A DNA stretch of 64,000 nucleotides from Amycolatopsis orientalis DSM 43388 (GCF_000411975.1 NZ_ASXG01000155.1:1-64000), one strand, 5' to 3'. Positions 24,798 to 33,594 are shown, counted from the stretch's first letter. Numbers and translations: made by a program. The notes: generated by a model not told the origin, from the sequence alone.

Positions 24798-26828
24798 AGA
24801 CAGTTTCTCGGCCCGCGGACTGCCAAGTTCTCGATACAGCTGAATCGCCCGATCCAGGTGCCCACGTGCTTCCGCTGGATTCTGCTCGACCAGCGCAGCG
24901 TGCAGCGCTTCGCGTGCCTGGGCCTCGTAGAAAGTCGCCCCGCTCGTTTGGAAAGCCTCCGCCGCCGCGGTCAACGCGTCGACGCCGCCCGGCAGCCCGC
25001 TGCGCACCCGCAGCTGACCGGTGATCAGCAAGGCACGCGCGGCCAACCGCTCGTCGCCGAGCTCGCCGAACGCGCGATGCGCCACCTCCAGCTCACGCAG
25101 GCCCTCCGCGTCGCCGAGCGACTGGCCGAGGAACATCCGGCTCAACGCCTCCCCGCGCTTTTCCCCGGCCGCCTCGTTCAGCTCGATCGACTCGCGGTAG
25201 TTCTGCCGCGCCTGTTCCGGCTGGTCGGTCAAATCGTGGTATCGACCGGCGAACTCCCGCACCGATGCCCGCAGCACGAGGTGTCCGTCCTGATCCGCCA
25301 GCTCGATCGAGCGGCGTACGAAGCGCCCGGCTTGCTCGAACTGCTCGAGATCCGTCAGCGGACGCGACGCTAGACTGCGCAACCGCGCCTCCGCCGCGCG
25401 ATTCCCGGCCTCCTCCGCGGCCTTGACGCCATACCGGAGGCTGCTGAGCGAATCGGCGTGCCGCTTGCGATCGAAGTAGTAGGCCGCGAGCGATTCGGCG
25501 ATCTGCCAAATCTCGTCGACTAGGCCGATCTGCTTGGCCACCGGCAGCAGTTCGTGCAGCGCGCGCCGGTTTTCCTCGAACCAGGCCAGTCCGTTGGCCC
25601 GCCGATCGCCGGTGAAGGGAACCGGGATGTCCGGCGCTTCCGCGACCCGATACCGCTGCACCCCGATCACCGCCGCGTCCGCGTAGTAGGCGGCGTCGCG
25701 GAACCCGCGCACCACCCGGGCGAGCGCCTCGTGGGTCTCCTCGTCGCCGAACCCCGTCAGGGACGCCGCGTGGTCATGGACGAGCGGATGCATGGAGTAC
25801 CTGCCGTGCTCTTCCTGGACCGCCTTCAGCAGGACCAGTTCGGCGAGAATGTCCCTCGACGTGGCCTCGTCCAGTCCGATCAGCAGGTCGAAGACCGGCG
25901 CGGAGAAGTCGATCGCCGGGTACGCGCCGAGCATCCGGTACGCGCGCTGGGCGGGTTTGGTTGCTTCCTGGTACGTCGATTCGAACACCGGACCCCCCTT
26001 ATTCGGCCCGCGGTCGGACCGCATCAATTCGGCGCGCGAACGCCGAAGCCGGACTGCCAGCTCCGGCAACGAGGGACACCGTCCGACCACGACGAGCGTC
26101 GCGGCGTTCCGGAGGGCCAACGGCAATCCGCCGCAGTAGCCCAGGATTTCGGTCAGCATCGGATCGTCCAGGTCCGCGTCCAGTCCGCTCAGCTCCCGAA
26201 ACAGCTGAGCAGCCTGCCGATCGTCGAGCGGCGGGACGGGGATCGTCTCGCCGCCGACCTCACGGACCTCGATCGGCGACTCCACTCGGCCGGCGACGAG
26301 CACCAGCCAATCCCGGCCGCCAGGCATCAACTGGAGAAACTGCTCGGATTCCGTGACGTTCTCCAGCAGCAGCACCGCAGCTGGTCCGGACGACCGGCTC
26401 CGCCAAAGGCTCGCCAGCCCGGGTTCGGCAGGCATCACTTCGTCGCGGACCCCGTCGCGGCGCAACAATGAACGCAGAGCCGCCGCAGTTACCGGCTCGC
26501 CGTCGACCGTGTGGGTCGCGTAGTCCGTGTAATAAGCCCCGCCGGGATAGCGGTCTTTTACTCGCTCTGCGACATACCGCGCCAACGCCCGCCGCCCGAC
26601 CCCGCTCAGTCCGTCGAACACGACCAGCGGCGCGCGTTGATCGTCAAGACAGCTCTTGAGCTGCTCGTCCCGCCCGACCAACCGCCGCAACGCCCGCGGC
26701 GTTTCGTGCGGCACCACCCGCTCGTGCCCGGGCATCTGCTGCGTGACCGTGCCGATGTACTGCGCCTGCACGAGAGAACCGCCGTTGCCCACCGACCCGA
26801 CTTCGTTGTGCACCAGTCCACCCCTCAC
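24759..26828 (-). CDS. NLR-like STAND protein: RHIM-like (PP) motif, NB-ARC-type domain with degenerate P-loop, TPRs
   Basis: 689 residues from GTG 26828; GTG 26813, which follows an AGGGGTGGA site, is a likely alternative that still keeps the motif. Residues 6-28 carry HNEVG...GSLVQAQYIG, an RHIM-like/PP amyloid motif. The NB-ARC-type region starts at VGRDEQL. Its P-loop reads GLSGVGRRA (73-81), so the Walker Lys and Ser/Thr are both Arg, and the Walker B-like LLLENV has Glu for Asp; GGLPLAL is kept. The C-terminal 250 residues are TPR-like helices. It probably senses a trigger and nucleates the Bell-like protein at 20289. Loss of the P-loop Lys makes ATP-dependent switching doubtful. Confidence 0.75.
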   Translation of the reverse strand: MRGGLVHNEVGSVGNGGSLVQAQYIGTVTQQMPGHERVVPHETPRALRRLVGRDEQLKSCLDDQRAPLVVFDGLSGVGRRALARYVAERVKDRYPGGAYYTDYATHTVDGEPVTAAALRSLLRRDGVRDEVMPAEPGLASLWRSRSSGPAAVLLLENVTESEQFLQLMPGGRDWLVLVAGRVESPIEVREVGGETIPVPPLDDRQAAQLFRELSGLDADLDDPMLTEILGYCGGLPLALRNAATLVVVGRCPSLPELAVRLRRSRAELMRSDRGPNKGGPVFESTYQEATKPAQRAYRMLGAYPAIDFSAPVFDLLIGLDEATSRDILAELVLLKAVQEEHGRYSMHPLVHDHAASLTGFGDEETHEALARVVRGFRDAAYYADAAVIGVQRYRVAEAPDIPVPFTGDRRANGLAWFEENRRALHELLPVAKQIGLVDEIWQIAESLAAYYFDRKRHADSLSSLRYGVKAAEEAGNRAAEARLRSLASRPLTDLEQFEQAGRFVRRSIELADQDGHLVLRASVREFAGRYHDLTDQPEQARQNYRESIELNEAAGEKRGEALSRMFLGQSLGDAEGLRELEVAHRAFGELGDERLAARALLITGQLRVRSGLPGGVDALTAAAEAFQTSGATFYEAQAREALHAALVEQNPAEARGHLDRAIQLYRELGSPRAEKLSSENDGGLDGAES

Positions 26829-26840
26829 CCCGAGTGACCG

Positions 26841-27410
26841 CTAGCTTACCGATGCTCTGCCGCCTGGGAACCGTACCTGGTCAGCTTGCCGGGAGAAGGA
26901 AAGAAAAGGGAAAAAAACGATGATCAGGTTCGCGGAGTTGATGATCGACGCAATGCCGGGGAGGACCAGGTAGAGCACGATGGGCACCGTGAAGTGCAGC
27001 CGTTCCACGGCGGAGTAACCGCCGGAGGTCGTCACGGAAATGACGTACCAGAGGACGAACCCGAACGTCGCCAGCCATCCGGGGATGGCCGTCCCCAGCT
27101 GAACTCCCAGTACGGTGTACTCCTTGCGGTACCTGAGCTGATCCGCCACGAAATAGGTACGCGCCACCATCAAGCCGATCCCGGAAATCAGCAGGCAGCA
27201 CGACGCAAGAATCCCCAAGACCACTGTCAGCGAAGTAGTCACGTCATACGAAGTAGGCAGGTTGTACCCAAAGAGGGGCACCGCAATAATCATGAGCACG
27301 CCAATTACGGCACTCACAGAACCCCACCGCATCGTAGTGACCCCTATCTTCCCTACCAGCGCAGGCGGAAACCAGCGCCCCAGAGATGCCGCAGGCGCAT
27401 TGGGGTTCAT
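26841..27410 (-). CDS. Four-helix membrane protein upstream of the NLR
   Basis: A 189-residue integral membrane protein with about four hydrophobic segments (near 30-48, 60-84, 108-128 and 142-168) and a short basic C-terminal tail. No recognised domain. It ends 12 bases before the NLR's GTG on the same strand, so the two are almost certainly co-transcribed. Membrane proteins next to NLR or STAND ATPases are often effectors or anchors, but nothing in this sequence proves such a role. The low-complexity end FFPFLSFSR lies next to the last helix. Confidence 0.7.
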   Translation of the reverse strand: MNPNAPAASLGRWFPPALVGKIGVTTMRWGSVSAVIGVLMIIAVPLFGYNLPTSYDVTTSLTVVLGILASCCLLISGIGLMVARTYFVADQLRYRKEYTVLGVQLGTAIPGWLATFGFVLWYVISVTTSGGYSAVERLHFTVPIVLYLVLPGIASIINSANLIIVFFPFLSFSRQADQVRFPGGRASVS

Positions 27411-27888
27411 CCCTCTCCATTACCTCTCTGCTCTGTCAGCCCACTCCCAAAGCCGCCACCGAAGATGACGCGTACACCTCACCTGGCCGTACCGCAGGCC
27501 TCAGATACGGTAGCTGTCCGTGATCAATGGATCACTCTGACAGTACTGCCGCAGCGCCGGGATATGTCCTGGCCAACGCCCCCAAACCGCGACTAAGCAC
27601 AGATGCCTCGCGTGCGAGGGACTTGCTCCAGGGTGCCCGCCACCAGCTGTACAGTCCAGCCGGCCACGAAGAGCCGCACGCGAAACCAGACGCTGCGGTC
27701 GGCGACGATGACCGCTGACTGCATACAGCCCTTGCCGCCAGCCGTAAGCCGAAGCCGCTCGAATCGCAGGCTCCGCTTCGGCCGCACCTCTATCTCCGCA
27801 GTTCACGGGACACAGGGTTGCGGGTTGGCTACCATCGGTTCAGCTTAGTGAAGCTATGGGCGCGGCTAGCCGCAAGGGGAGGATGCAG
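27411..27888. other. Intergenic region between the NLR island and the ESX-associated cluster
   Basis: 478 bases between two divergent transcription units. I see no convincing gene, RNA or mobile-element end. A 64-codon open frame on the minus strand (27593-27787) has no ribosome site or recognisable family. Codon-position GC bias is weak here compared with flanking genes, consistent with an old junction or decayed sequence. Confidence 0.5.
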
Positions 27889-28317
27889 ATGGCTGAGCAG
27901 GCGACTCCACCAGGCGATACCGGTGCGATCGGAATGCTCACCGGGGCGAGCTTTTTCGTCGCCGACGGCCAGGCCGGCGGCGCGTCCGGGGGCGGAGGCG
28001 CACCCGGCTTCTACCTGAGCAAAGACGCCATGACCGCCGAACTCACGAACCTCCAGAAGCTGCAAGAACGCATCAAAGGGCAACTCGAAGCAGCCCGGCC
28101 CATGTGGTCCATCCTGTCGCCAGGCCAGGACCCGGCCTCGCTGCGGAACACCGACGCCAGCAACAACTCCGGATACCACTACCGCGACCATTTGCTGCGG
28201 CAGAGCGCCTACCTCAACTCGATCATCCAAAAGATGCAGGACGCGCTGGGCATCCACGAAGCGCACGACGAGCAGGCAGGCAAAGACATCAAGCAGGCAG
28301 GCCAGGAACCGATCTGA
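27889..28317 (+). CDS. Small helical protein, first gene of an ESX-associated cluster
   Basis: 142 residues from ATG 27889, chosen because GGGGAGG sits seven bases before it. A Gly/Ala-rich N-terminus is followed by helices (KDAMTAELTNLQKLQERIKGQ and HLLRQSAYLNSIIQKMQDAL), a layout seen in actinobacterial proteins encoded beside ESX substrates. No signal peptide. It overlaps the DUF3558-type lipoprotein gene (TGATG), and the operon continues to a WXG-containing protein and an EspG. Probably a secretion-linked partner or substrate; exact family not recognised. Confidence 0.7.
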   Translation: MAEQATPPGDTGAIGMLTGASFFVADGQAGGASGGGGAPGFYLSKDAMTAELTNLQKLQERIKGQLEAARPMWSILSPGQDPASLRNTDASNNSGYHYRDHLLRQSAYLNSIIQKMQDALGIHEAHDEQAGKDIKQAGQEPI

Positions 28318-28934
28318 TGACCACACGCACCCGCATGGCCGCTGTCGGACTCGCAGCTTCCGCCCTAGTCCTGAGCGCATGCTCCGGCAATCCCGGCACG
28401 GCGCAGCCGTCGTCGCCGGTAGCTCCGTCGCAGTCCCCGTCGGCAGCCGGGTCCGGAGCGCCGAGAGTCGCGAACCCCCTCCCGGCCGGAACGCTTGACC
28501 GAGACCCGTGCAGCACCTTGACCGCTGGCCAGATCAACGCGTTGCTGGGCACCTCATCGCCGTATGTGCAACCGGCGAAGGACACCGGGCTGGCGAAACA
28601 GTGCCGGTGGGCGAACCTCGACCGCGGATCGAGTGTCGGCGTGCAGCTCGTGTATGCCTGGAAAGACGGCCTCGGGCACGTCTACGCCAAGAAAGACCAG
28701 GGGTTCTTCAAGGAACTGGCACCCGTTCAGGGCTACCCCGCCGTGGCGTACGGCCCGACCGATGACAGCTCCACCGGCAGCTGCGGTGTCGCCATCGGCA
28801 TCTCCGACACGATGGCGTTCGAAGCGGATGCGACCATCTCGCGGTCGAACGTCGGAAAACCGGGATCCGACCCGTGCGAGGCCGCGCGCCGCATCGGCGA
28901 CGCCGTCGTCACCACGCTGAAGGCCGGTGCGTGA
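28317..28934 (+). CDS. DUF3558-type lipoprotein
   Basis: 205 residues with a lipoprotein signal and lipobox LVLSA-C (near Cys23), a Ser/Pro linker, and a domain beginning LDRDPCSTLTAGQINALLG. Conserved Cys pairs (for example CRWAN and GSCGVAIG) fit the DUF3558 family common in Pseudonocardiaceae and mycobacteria. These proteins sit on the outer face of the membrane; their function is not known. It overlaps the gene before it by one base and is two bases from the next, placing it inside the ESX-associated operon. Confidence 0.8.
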   Translation: MTTRTRMAAVGLAASALVLSACSGNPGTAQPSSPVAPSQSPSAAGSGAPRVANPLPAGTLDRDPCSTLTAGQINALLGTSSPYVQPAKDTGLAKQCRWANLDRGSSVGVQLVYAWKDGLGHVYAKKDQGFFKELAPVQGYPAVAYGPTDDSSTGSCGVAIGISDTMAFEADATISRSNVGKPGSDPCEAARRIGDAVVTTLKAGA

Positions 28935-28936
28935 CG

Positions 28937-30220
28937 ATGAGCTTCATTGCGGACAGATTCAACGCGTTCCTGAAGCAGATGCAGGCCGAGGGGAAGATCA
29001 TCCTTCCGGGCGAGTTGGTGCGGCGGGTGAAAGCCGGACCCGGCCCGGACAGTCTCGGGCAGGCGCAGCATGCCGCGTGGCAGCAGTCACAGGAGCAGCA
29101 GGGCATCGAGTCCGACACCCTGACGGCGGTCGGTCGGTTGGAAAGCGCCTGGTCGGGGCAGAGCGGCGACGCGGCGAGAGGATCGCTGAAACCGCTTGCG
29201 GACGTCGCGACCTCGGCGTCGATGGCCTTGCACGACAGTCAGAACACTCTCGCCGACCAAGGGCACGCGTTCACCTCGACCCGGGATTCGCTGCACGACG
29301 TGTCCGACGACCCGCCGTCGAAGTCCGCCTGGGACACGGCGACCCCGTGGGACACCGACAACGAGAAGAACATCAACGCGCGCAACGCCGCCATCCAGCA
29401 GAACAACGCCACCTATCAAAGCTTCACCGACACCAGCGACGGCCACGCACGGAAAATGCCAGTCGACTACGGGCAGGTACCCGATTCCTCGGACGGCACC
29501 TACGGGCTCGCTCCGCAGCAGGGACCGGTCGAGCATCCGCCTGAGCCACGCAAGAAGGAAAGCTTCACCCCGTACCCGCCCAGCCATTCCTACGGCCCGC
29601 CTGACCAGGGCGGCCCGGGGACCGCGCCGCCGCCCGGATCGTTCTCACCGCAGCCGGGGCACAGCGGGGTCTCCGGCAGTCAACAGCAGCCTCAGCCCTA
29701 CGTGCCGGCGGCCGCGCACGGTGACGACAGCACCCGCACATCCGGATACGTCCCGCCCGGATCCACCGGCACAGGCAACACACCCCTCCAGTTCGGGCCC
29801 ACCGGCTCCGGCTATGTGCCCGGCGGCTCCAGCAGCTACCAGACCCCCGGATACCTCGGCAGCCTGCCCGGGGCGTTCGGACCCGTCGGCGGCGCCGGAA
29901 CACCCGGGTTCGGTGGCAGCGGAGCGGGCGGCTCTGGTTCTGCCGTGCGCGGCGGCCCGGGAGGCGCGGCCGGTGCGGGTGGGTCGTCCGGCGCTGGCCG
30001 GTTCGGTGAACCGGAACCCGGGATGCGCGGCGGAGCAGCTGGCACCGGTGCGCCCGGCGCCAAGGGCGCGAACGGGATGCCGATGGCCGGCGGCGCGGGC
30101 AAGGGCGGGAAAGGCGAGGAGGACAAGGAAAAGAAGTCCGCGTCCTACCTCCAGGAAGCCGACCCGAACGCGTTGTTCGGCTACGACGGCAAAGCGACTC
30201 CGCCCGTCATCGGCAAGTAA
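28937..30220 (+). CDS. WXG-containing, Pro/Gly-rich ESX-type secreted protein (candidate)
   Basis: 427 residues. The first 180 are helical, with a W-S-G turn in LESAWSGQSGDAARG, the hallmark of WXG100/PPE-like ESX substrates. The rest (about 190-400) is low-complexity Pro/Gly/Ser, ending in a short charged tail EEDKEKKSASYLQEADPN. No Sec signal. The layout (helical hairpin plus long flexible tail, with EspG encoded next) fits a protein exported by a type VII system. No EccC or other machinery gene is in the window, so the apparatus must be elsewhere. Confidence 0.7.
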   Translation: MSFIADRFNAFLKQMQAEGKIILPGELVRRVKAGPGPDSLGQAQHAAWQQSQEQQGIESDTLTAVGRLESAWSGQSGDAARGSLKPLADVATSASMALHDSQNTLADQGHAFTSTRDSLHDVSDDPPSKSAWDTATPWDTDNEKNINARNAAIQQNNATYQSFTDTSDGHARKMPVDYGQVPDSSDGTYGLAPQQGPVEHPPEPRKKESFTPYPPSHSYGPPDQGGPGTAPPPGSFSPQPGHSGVSGSQQQPQPYVPAAAHGDDSTRTSGYVPPGSTGTGNTPLQFGPTGSGYVPGGSSSYQTPGYLGSLPGAFGPVGGAGTPGFGGSGAGGSGSAVRGGPGGAAGAGGSSGAGRFGEPEPGMRGGAAGTGAPGAKGANGMPMAGGAGKGGKGEEDKEKKSASYLQEADPNALFGYDGKATPPVIGK

Positions 30221-30250
30221 GCGGCATCAGCTGTATCGAGGGGAAACAAC

Positions 30251-31027
30251 GTGATGCTGCTCGACGAACCCGTGACGCTGCCGCGCCTGGCGGTCGCGAA
30301 AGCCTGGGAATGGGAACGAATCGGCCCGGCGCACCCGGTCATCGGTGTCGTCGACCTCTGGGTCGAAGACGCCGCCGCCGCGCGCCTGGACGACCTCACC
30401 CGGCAGGTGCTGGCCGAGCCGGGGTTCTACAACCTGCGCACCAACCGGGTCACCGGAGAATTCCGCGACCTCATGCTGGCGGTCGCGAACGCCGACGCGG
30501 AATGCTACGGCTGGTCGGCCGACCGGCACGGCCGCGACCGCGCCCTGCTCGCCGTCCTGACCGGCCGCAACGCCGTGCTGGCCACCGTCCAGGACGAGCA
30601 GCTCACTTTGACAGCGATCGGCGCGGACCAGCTCGTCCGCGCCGTCGTGAGTGAACTGCCCGACTTCCCGGCCGCGAACATCCGCGAATTCACGGTGCCG
30701 AAAGCCGAGTACGACGGCGGCTCCAGCAGCGAGTCGTACGACCTCGACACCAGCAGCGACTACACCGTCACCACCCCCTCCGACCAGCTCCGCGCGGTCA
30801 TGGGGTCGCGGCGGGAAGCCGGCCATCAGCTGTTCGTCGCCACCCGCCCCGGAGGCCACCGGGTCGCGAGCATGCCGCTCACCGCAGTGGACAGCCTCGA
30901 CCACGGCCGGGTCCTTACCTACCTCCGAGACAGCCCCCACGGACACGTGGACATCGTCTGCGGACCCGGCAACCCCGGCTACATCACCGGCACCCTCGAC
31001 AACACACTCCGGCTGCTTCGCGGCTGA
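30251..31027 (+). CDS. EspG-family ESX secretion-associated chaperone
   Basis: 258 residues from GTG 30251 (ATG 30254 is equally possible; GAGGGG precedes both). The fold markers match EspG: an N-terminal LPRLAVAKAWEWERIGPAHPVIG region, then RALLAVLTGRNAVLATVQDEQLTL-type beta strands (short stretches visible at 95-120) and the C-terminal DSLDHGRVLTYL. EspG proteins bind PE/PPE-type substrates in the cytosol and deliver them to the ESX motor. Its probable client is the WXG protein encoded 30 bases upstream. Confidence 0.8.
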   Translation: MMLLDEPVTLPRLAVAKAWEWERIGPAHPVIGVVDLWVEDAAAARLDDLTRQVLAEPGFYNLRTNRVTGEFRDLMLAVANADAECYGWSADRHGRDRALLAVLTGRNAVLATVQDEQLTLTAIGADQLVRAVVSELPDFPAANIREFTVPKAEYDGGSSSESYDLDTSSDYTVTTPSDQLRAVMGSRREAGHQLFVATRPGGHRVASMPLTAVDSLDHGRVLTYLRDSPHGHVDIVCGPGNPGYITGTLDNTLRLLRG

Positions 31028-31240
31028 ACCACTCCCCGGAAATCCTTTCCTCGCGCATGGAAGGAACGGAACAAACCGACATCAGCATGATTTGAATTCG
31101 ACTGAATCGAGTCCTCGACGGCGTGGGTCGCGCAATTCGCCGACCGGAGCCGTTCAGACAGCACTACGCATTCATCCAGTCGATGTTCGAGCCGTTCTCC
31201 AGAATACCCGGCCCCGCAGGCTACGGATCTGAACTCGGCC

Positions 31241-31820
31241 ATGGCCAAGCAGAACACCGGATTGGCACACACGACCGAGCTCACCAACAACGTCACCTTG
31301 GCTCCCCGAATCTCGACAAGATGATGACCGATCGCGGCTACTGCAAGGCTGGAACGGCGAGGCCGCCATGGCGTTCAAAACCAACTCAATCGACACTTTC
31401 AAAACTGTCGCCGGGAACCAGTTCACGTCCTGTCCACCCACAAAGGCGTACTCCAAGCACCCCAGGCGATGCGGGCCAAGACTGGGGAGGATATCGACAA
31501 GATCGCGGAGAACACGAAGAACGCTCTGGACAACGCTGGCGGTTGCGGCAAGAACCAGTCGACTTTCGGGTTCTCGGTGCTCTCCGCGTTCGGCGCGATC
31601 GACGGCGTCGTCGTGCCGCTCGCCGCCATCGGAGGGCGACTCGGTCGAGACGCAGCGAATCTCCGACCAGGCGCGTGCGCTCACCGATGCCGTGCGTGCG
31701 AACAAGGACAAGCTCGTCTCCGCCCGCCCGAAGCTCGCCGGGATGAACCACCGTGAGGACCGTCATCCTGTTCAAGCTTGCACCCGTGGTGAGTACGAAT
31801 GGATGCGGCCAGCTGAGTGA
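31241..31820 (+). pseudogene. Decayed WXG100-type gene
   Basis: Pieces of one helical protein occur in successive frames. AKQNTGLAHTTELTNNVT starts at ATG 31241. LLQGWNGEAAMAFKTN, with the W-N-G turn, lies in another frame near 31345. LSTHKGVLQA leading to KTGEDIDKIAENTKNALDN follows at about 31430-31535. RISDQARALTDAVRANKDKL comes after a further shift. At least three frameshifts are needed to join them, so the gene is dead. The surrounding stretches 31028-31240 and 31821-32019 hold no other feature I can support except a GC-rich hairpin at 31979-31999. Confidence 0.7.
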
Positions 31821-31978
31821 TGGTCCTCCGGCCTCGGCGCCCCATCCGGCTGAACTCGCCACAAGCAAGTGCTCGGACAACACCGCTCGAGCTGGCGATC
31901 AGAAGTGTGTCCTGGCCCACATATCTGTCCAGACCCCACCCGACCCGCCCGCCAACCGCACCGAAGGCACCGCGGGGC

Positions 31979-31999
31979 CCTGGGGGCCGAGCCCCCGGG
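31979..31999. other. GC-rich hairpin without U-run
   Basis: CCTGGGGGC and GCCCCCGGG pair around a three-base loop (one wobble pair). There is no T-run on either side, so it is not a confident terminator; it may be a remnant end of the decayed WXG gene's unit. Confidence 0.35.
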
Positions 32000-32019
32000 A
32001 CAAGGAACGACCGACAAAC

Positions 32020-32056
32020 GGAAAAGGCCCCCAGTCGCGCAAGCGGCTGGGGGCCT
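32020..32056 (-). terminator. Terminator of tRNA-Leu
   Basis: AGGCCCCCAG and CTGGGGGCCT form a perfect 10-bp stem six bases beyond the encoded CCA end of the leftward tRNA. On that strand it is followed by TTTTCC, a normal rho-independent arrangement. Confidence 0.8.
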
Positions 32057-32061
32057 GACCA

Positions 32062-32147
32062 TGGTGGGCGAGGAGGGAGTTGAACCCTCACGTCCTTTCG
32101 GACACACGGACCTGAACCGTGCGCGTCTGCCATTCCGCCACTCGCCC
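32062..32147 (-). tRNA. tRNA-Leu (anticodon CAG)
   Basis: A class II tRNA on the minus strand. The acceptor stem GGGCGAG pairs with CTCGCCC, and the CCA end is encoded at 32064-32062. The anticodon stem CACGG/CCGTG encloses the loop TTCAGGT (anticodon CAG). The long variable arm is TGTCCGAAAGGACG, and the T arm GAGGG-TTCAACT-CCCTC is intact. A tRNA-Leu beside fhaA is also found in mycobacteria near the origin. Confidence 0.95.
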
Positions 32148-32277
32148 GAGTTGCTTCCTTGAGGCAGCCAGCAAAGCTTAGCAGGGCCCTCAGACGGGTT
32201 TCACCGGGGGCATGCCCAACCCTTCCTCCCCCGGATAGGATCGATGCGGAAGCACACGTGTGAGGAGGTTGTCCCCG

Positions 32278-33492
32278 GTGGGTCGCGTTGAGCGGTTCGA
32301 CAGGCGGCTCGAGAACCTGGTGGGGAATACCTTCGCGCGCATGTTCGGCGGCAACGTCGTCACGCAGGAAGTGGCGGTTGCGCTCGAGAGGGAAGGCGAG
32401 GAGAACGTTCGTGAGCTGGCAGGCGGTCGGCAGCTCGCCCCGAATCACTACATCGTGTCTTTGGGGGCGGCTGACCACGATCGCATGGCCGGCGATGAGC
32501 AGCGGGTCACCGGGGTTCTCGCGAAGGCGGTGGCGGAACACCTCGCCGCGCAGGGCTGGGACACCTATGGTGACGTCGTCGTATCACTCGAGCGCAACGA
32601 GGCGCTGCATACTGGACAGTTCAAGACCCGTTCGTCCGTCGATCCCGACGCCCGCGCCAGCGCGGGGGGAGGGCCGTCACGGTCGGCACGACCCAGCAAC
32701 GCAGGAGACCCACCAATGAGCCAGCCCCCCGGCTACGGCCAACACGACCAGGGTGACCCGTACGGCCAGCACGGCCAGTACGGCTACGGACAGCAGGGTG
32801 GCCAGCAGCCCGGGTACGACCAGGGTTATGGCGGTCAGCCGCAGCAGGGCTACGACCAGGGCTACGGCGCGCAGCCGGGCTACGACCAGTACGGCGGCCA
32901 GGCCCCGCACGGCGGCTACGACCAGGGCTACGGCGGGCAGCCGCAGCCGGGTTACGACCAGGGTTACGGCCAGGCCCCGCAGCCGGGCTACGACCAGTAC
33001 GGCGGCCAGGCTCCGCAGGCTGGGTACGACCAGGGCTACGGCCAGCAGGGCGGCTACGACCAGGGGTACGGCCAGGCCCCGCAGGCCGGTTACGACCAGG
33101 GCTACGGCCAGCAGGGCGGCTACGACCAGGGTTACGGCCAGCCGCCGGCGGCGTACGGCCAGGACCCGTACGCGCAGCAGGGCGCGCCGGCCGCGGGCCG
33201 TCAGCTGCAGGCGAGCCTTCAGCTGGACGACGGCTCCAACCGCACCTACTCGCTGAAGCAGGGCGGCAACGTCGTCGGCCGCGGGCAGGACGCCGACTTC
33301 CGGCTCCCGGACACCGGGGTTTCGCGGCGGCACCTGGAGATCACCTGGGACGGGCAGAGCGCGACGCTCGCCGACATCGGGTCGACCAACGGGACCACGG
33401 TCAACGGCACTCCGGTGCAGACGTGGCAGCTGGCCGACGGCGACGTGATCCGGGTGGGTCATTCGTCCCTGGTGTTCCGAACCCAGGGCTGA
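32278..33492 (+). CDS. fhaA: FHA domain protein FhaA (DUF3662 plus FHA)
   Basis: 404 residues from GTG 32278, preceded by GAGGAGG. The N-terminal DUF3662 domain (RFDRRLENLVGNTFARMFGG, then VTQEVAVALEREGEENV) is followed by a long Tyr/Gly/Gln-rich region of near-repeats (YDQGYGQ, about residues 145-300). The C-terminal FHA domain has VVGRGQDADFRLPD, GVSRRHLEI and IGSTNGTTVNG. FHA domains bind phospho-Thr. In mycobacteria FhaA binds the PknB-phosphorylated lipid II flippase complex to regulate peptidoglycan synthesis. It opens the rightward operon region running to pknB, 102 bases before fhaB. Confidence 0.95.
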   Translation: MGRVERFDRRLENLVGNTFARMFGGNVVTQEVAVALEREGEENVRELAGGRQLAPNHYIVSLGAADHDRMAGDEQRVTGVLAKAVAEHLAAQGWDTYGDVVVSLERNEALHTGQFKTRSSVDPDARASAGGGPSRSARPSNAGDPPMSQPPGYGQHDQGDPYGQHGQYGYGQQGGQQPGYDQGYGGQPQQGYDQGYGAQPGYDQYGGQAPHGGYDQGYGGQPQPGYDQGYGQAPQPGYDQYGGQAPQAGYDQGYGQQGGYDQGYGQAPQAGYDQGYGQQGGYDQGYGQPPAAYGQDPYAQQGAPAAGRQLQASLQLDDGSNRTYSLKQGGNVVGRGQDADFRLPDTGVSRRHLEITWDGQSATLADIGSTNGTTVNGTPVQTWQLADGDVIRVGHSSLVFRTQG

Positions 33493-33594
33493 GCGCAGAC
33501 CGTCCACGGGGTTCCCGCAGAATTGTCGTGCGGGGGGAACCGCGGCGTGCGTGGCGCCGCGGCTTGCAGGCACAGGCGGGAGCGGACACAACAA

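Noticed and set aside
27593..27787. Small 64-codon minus-strand gene
   Set aside because: No ribosome site, family match or coupling with neighbours; left as intergenic.
32062..32147. Integration site of a mobile element at tRNA-Leu
   Set aside because: No integrase gene and no repeated tRNA 3' end seen on either side.
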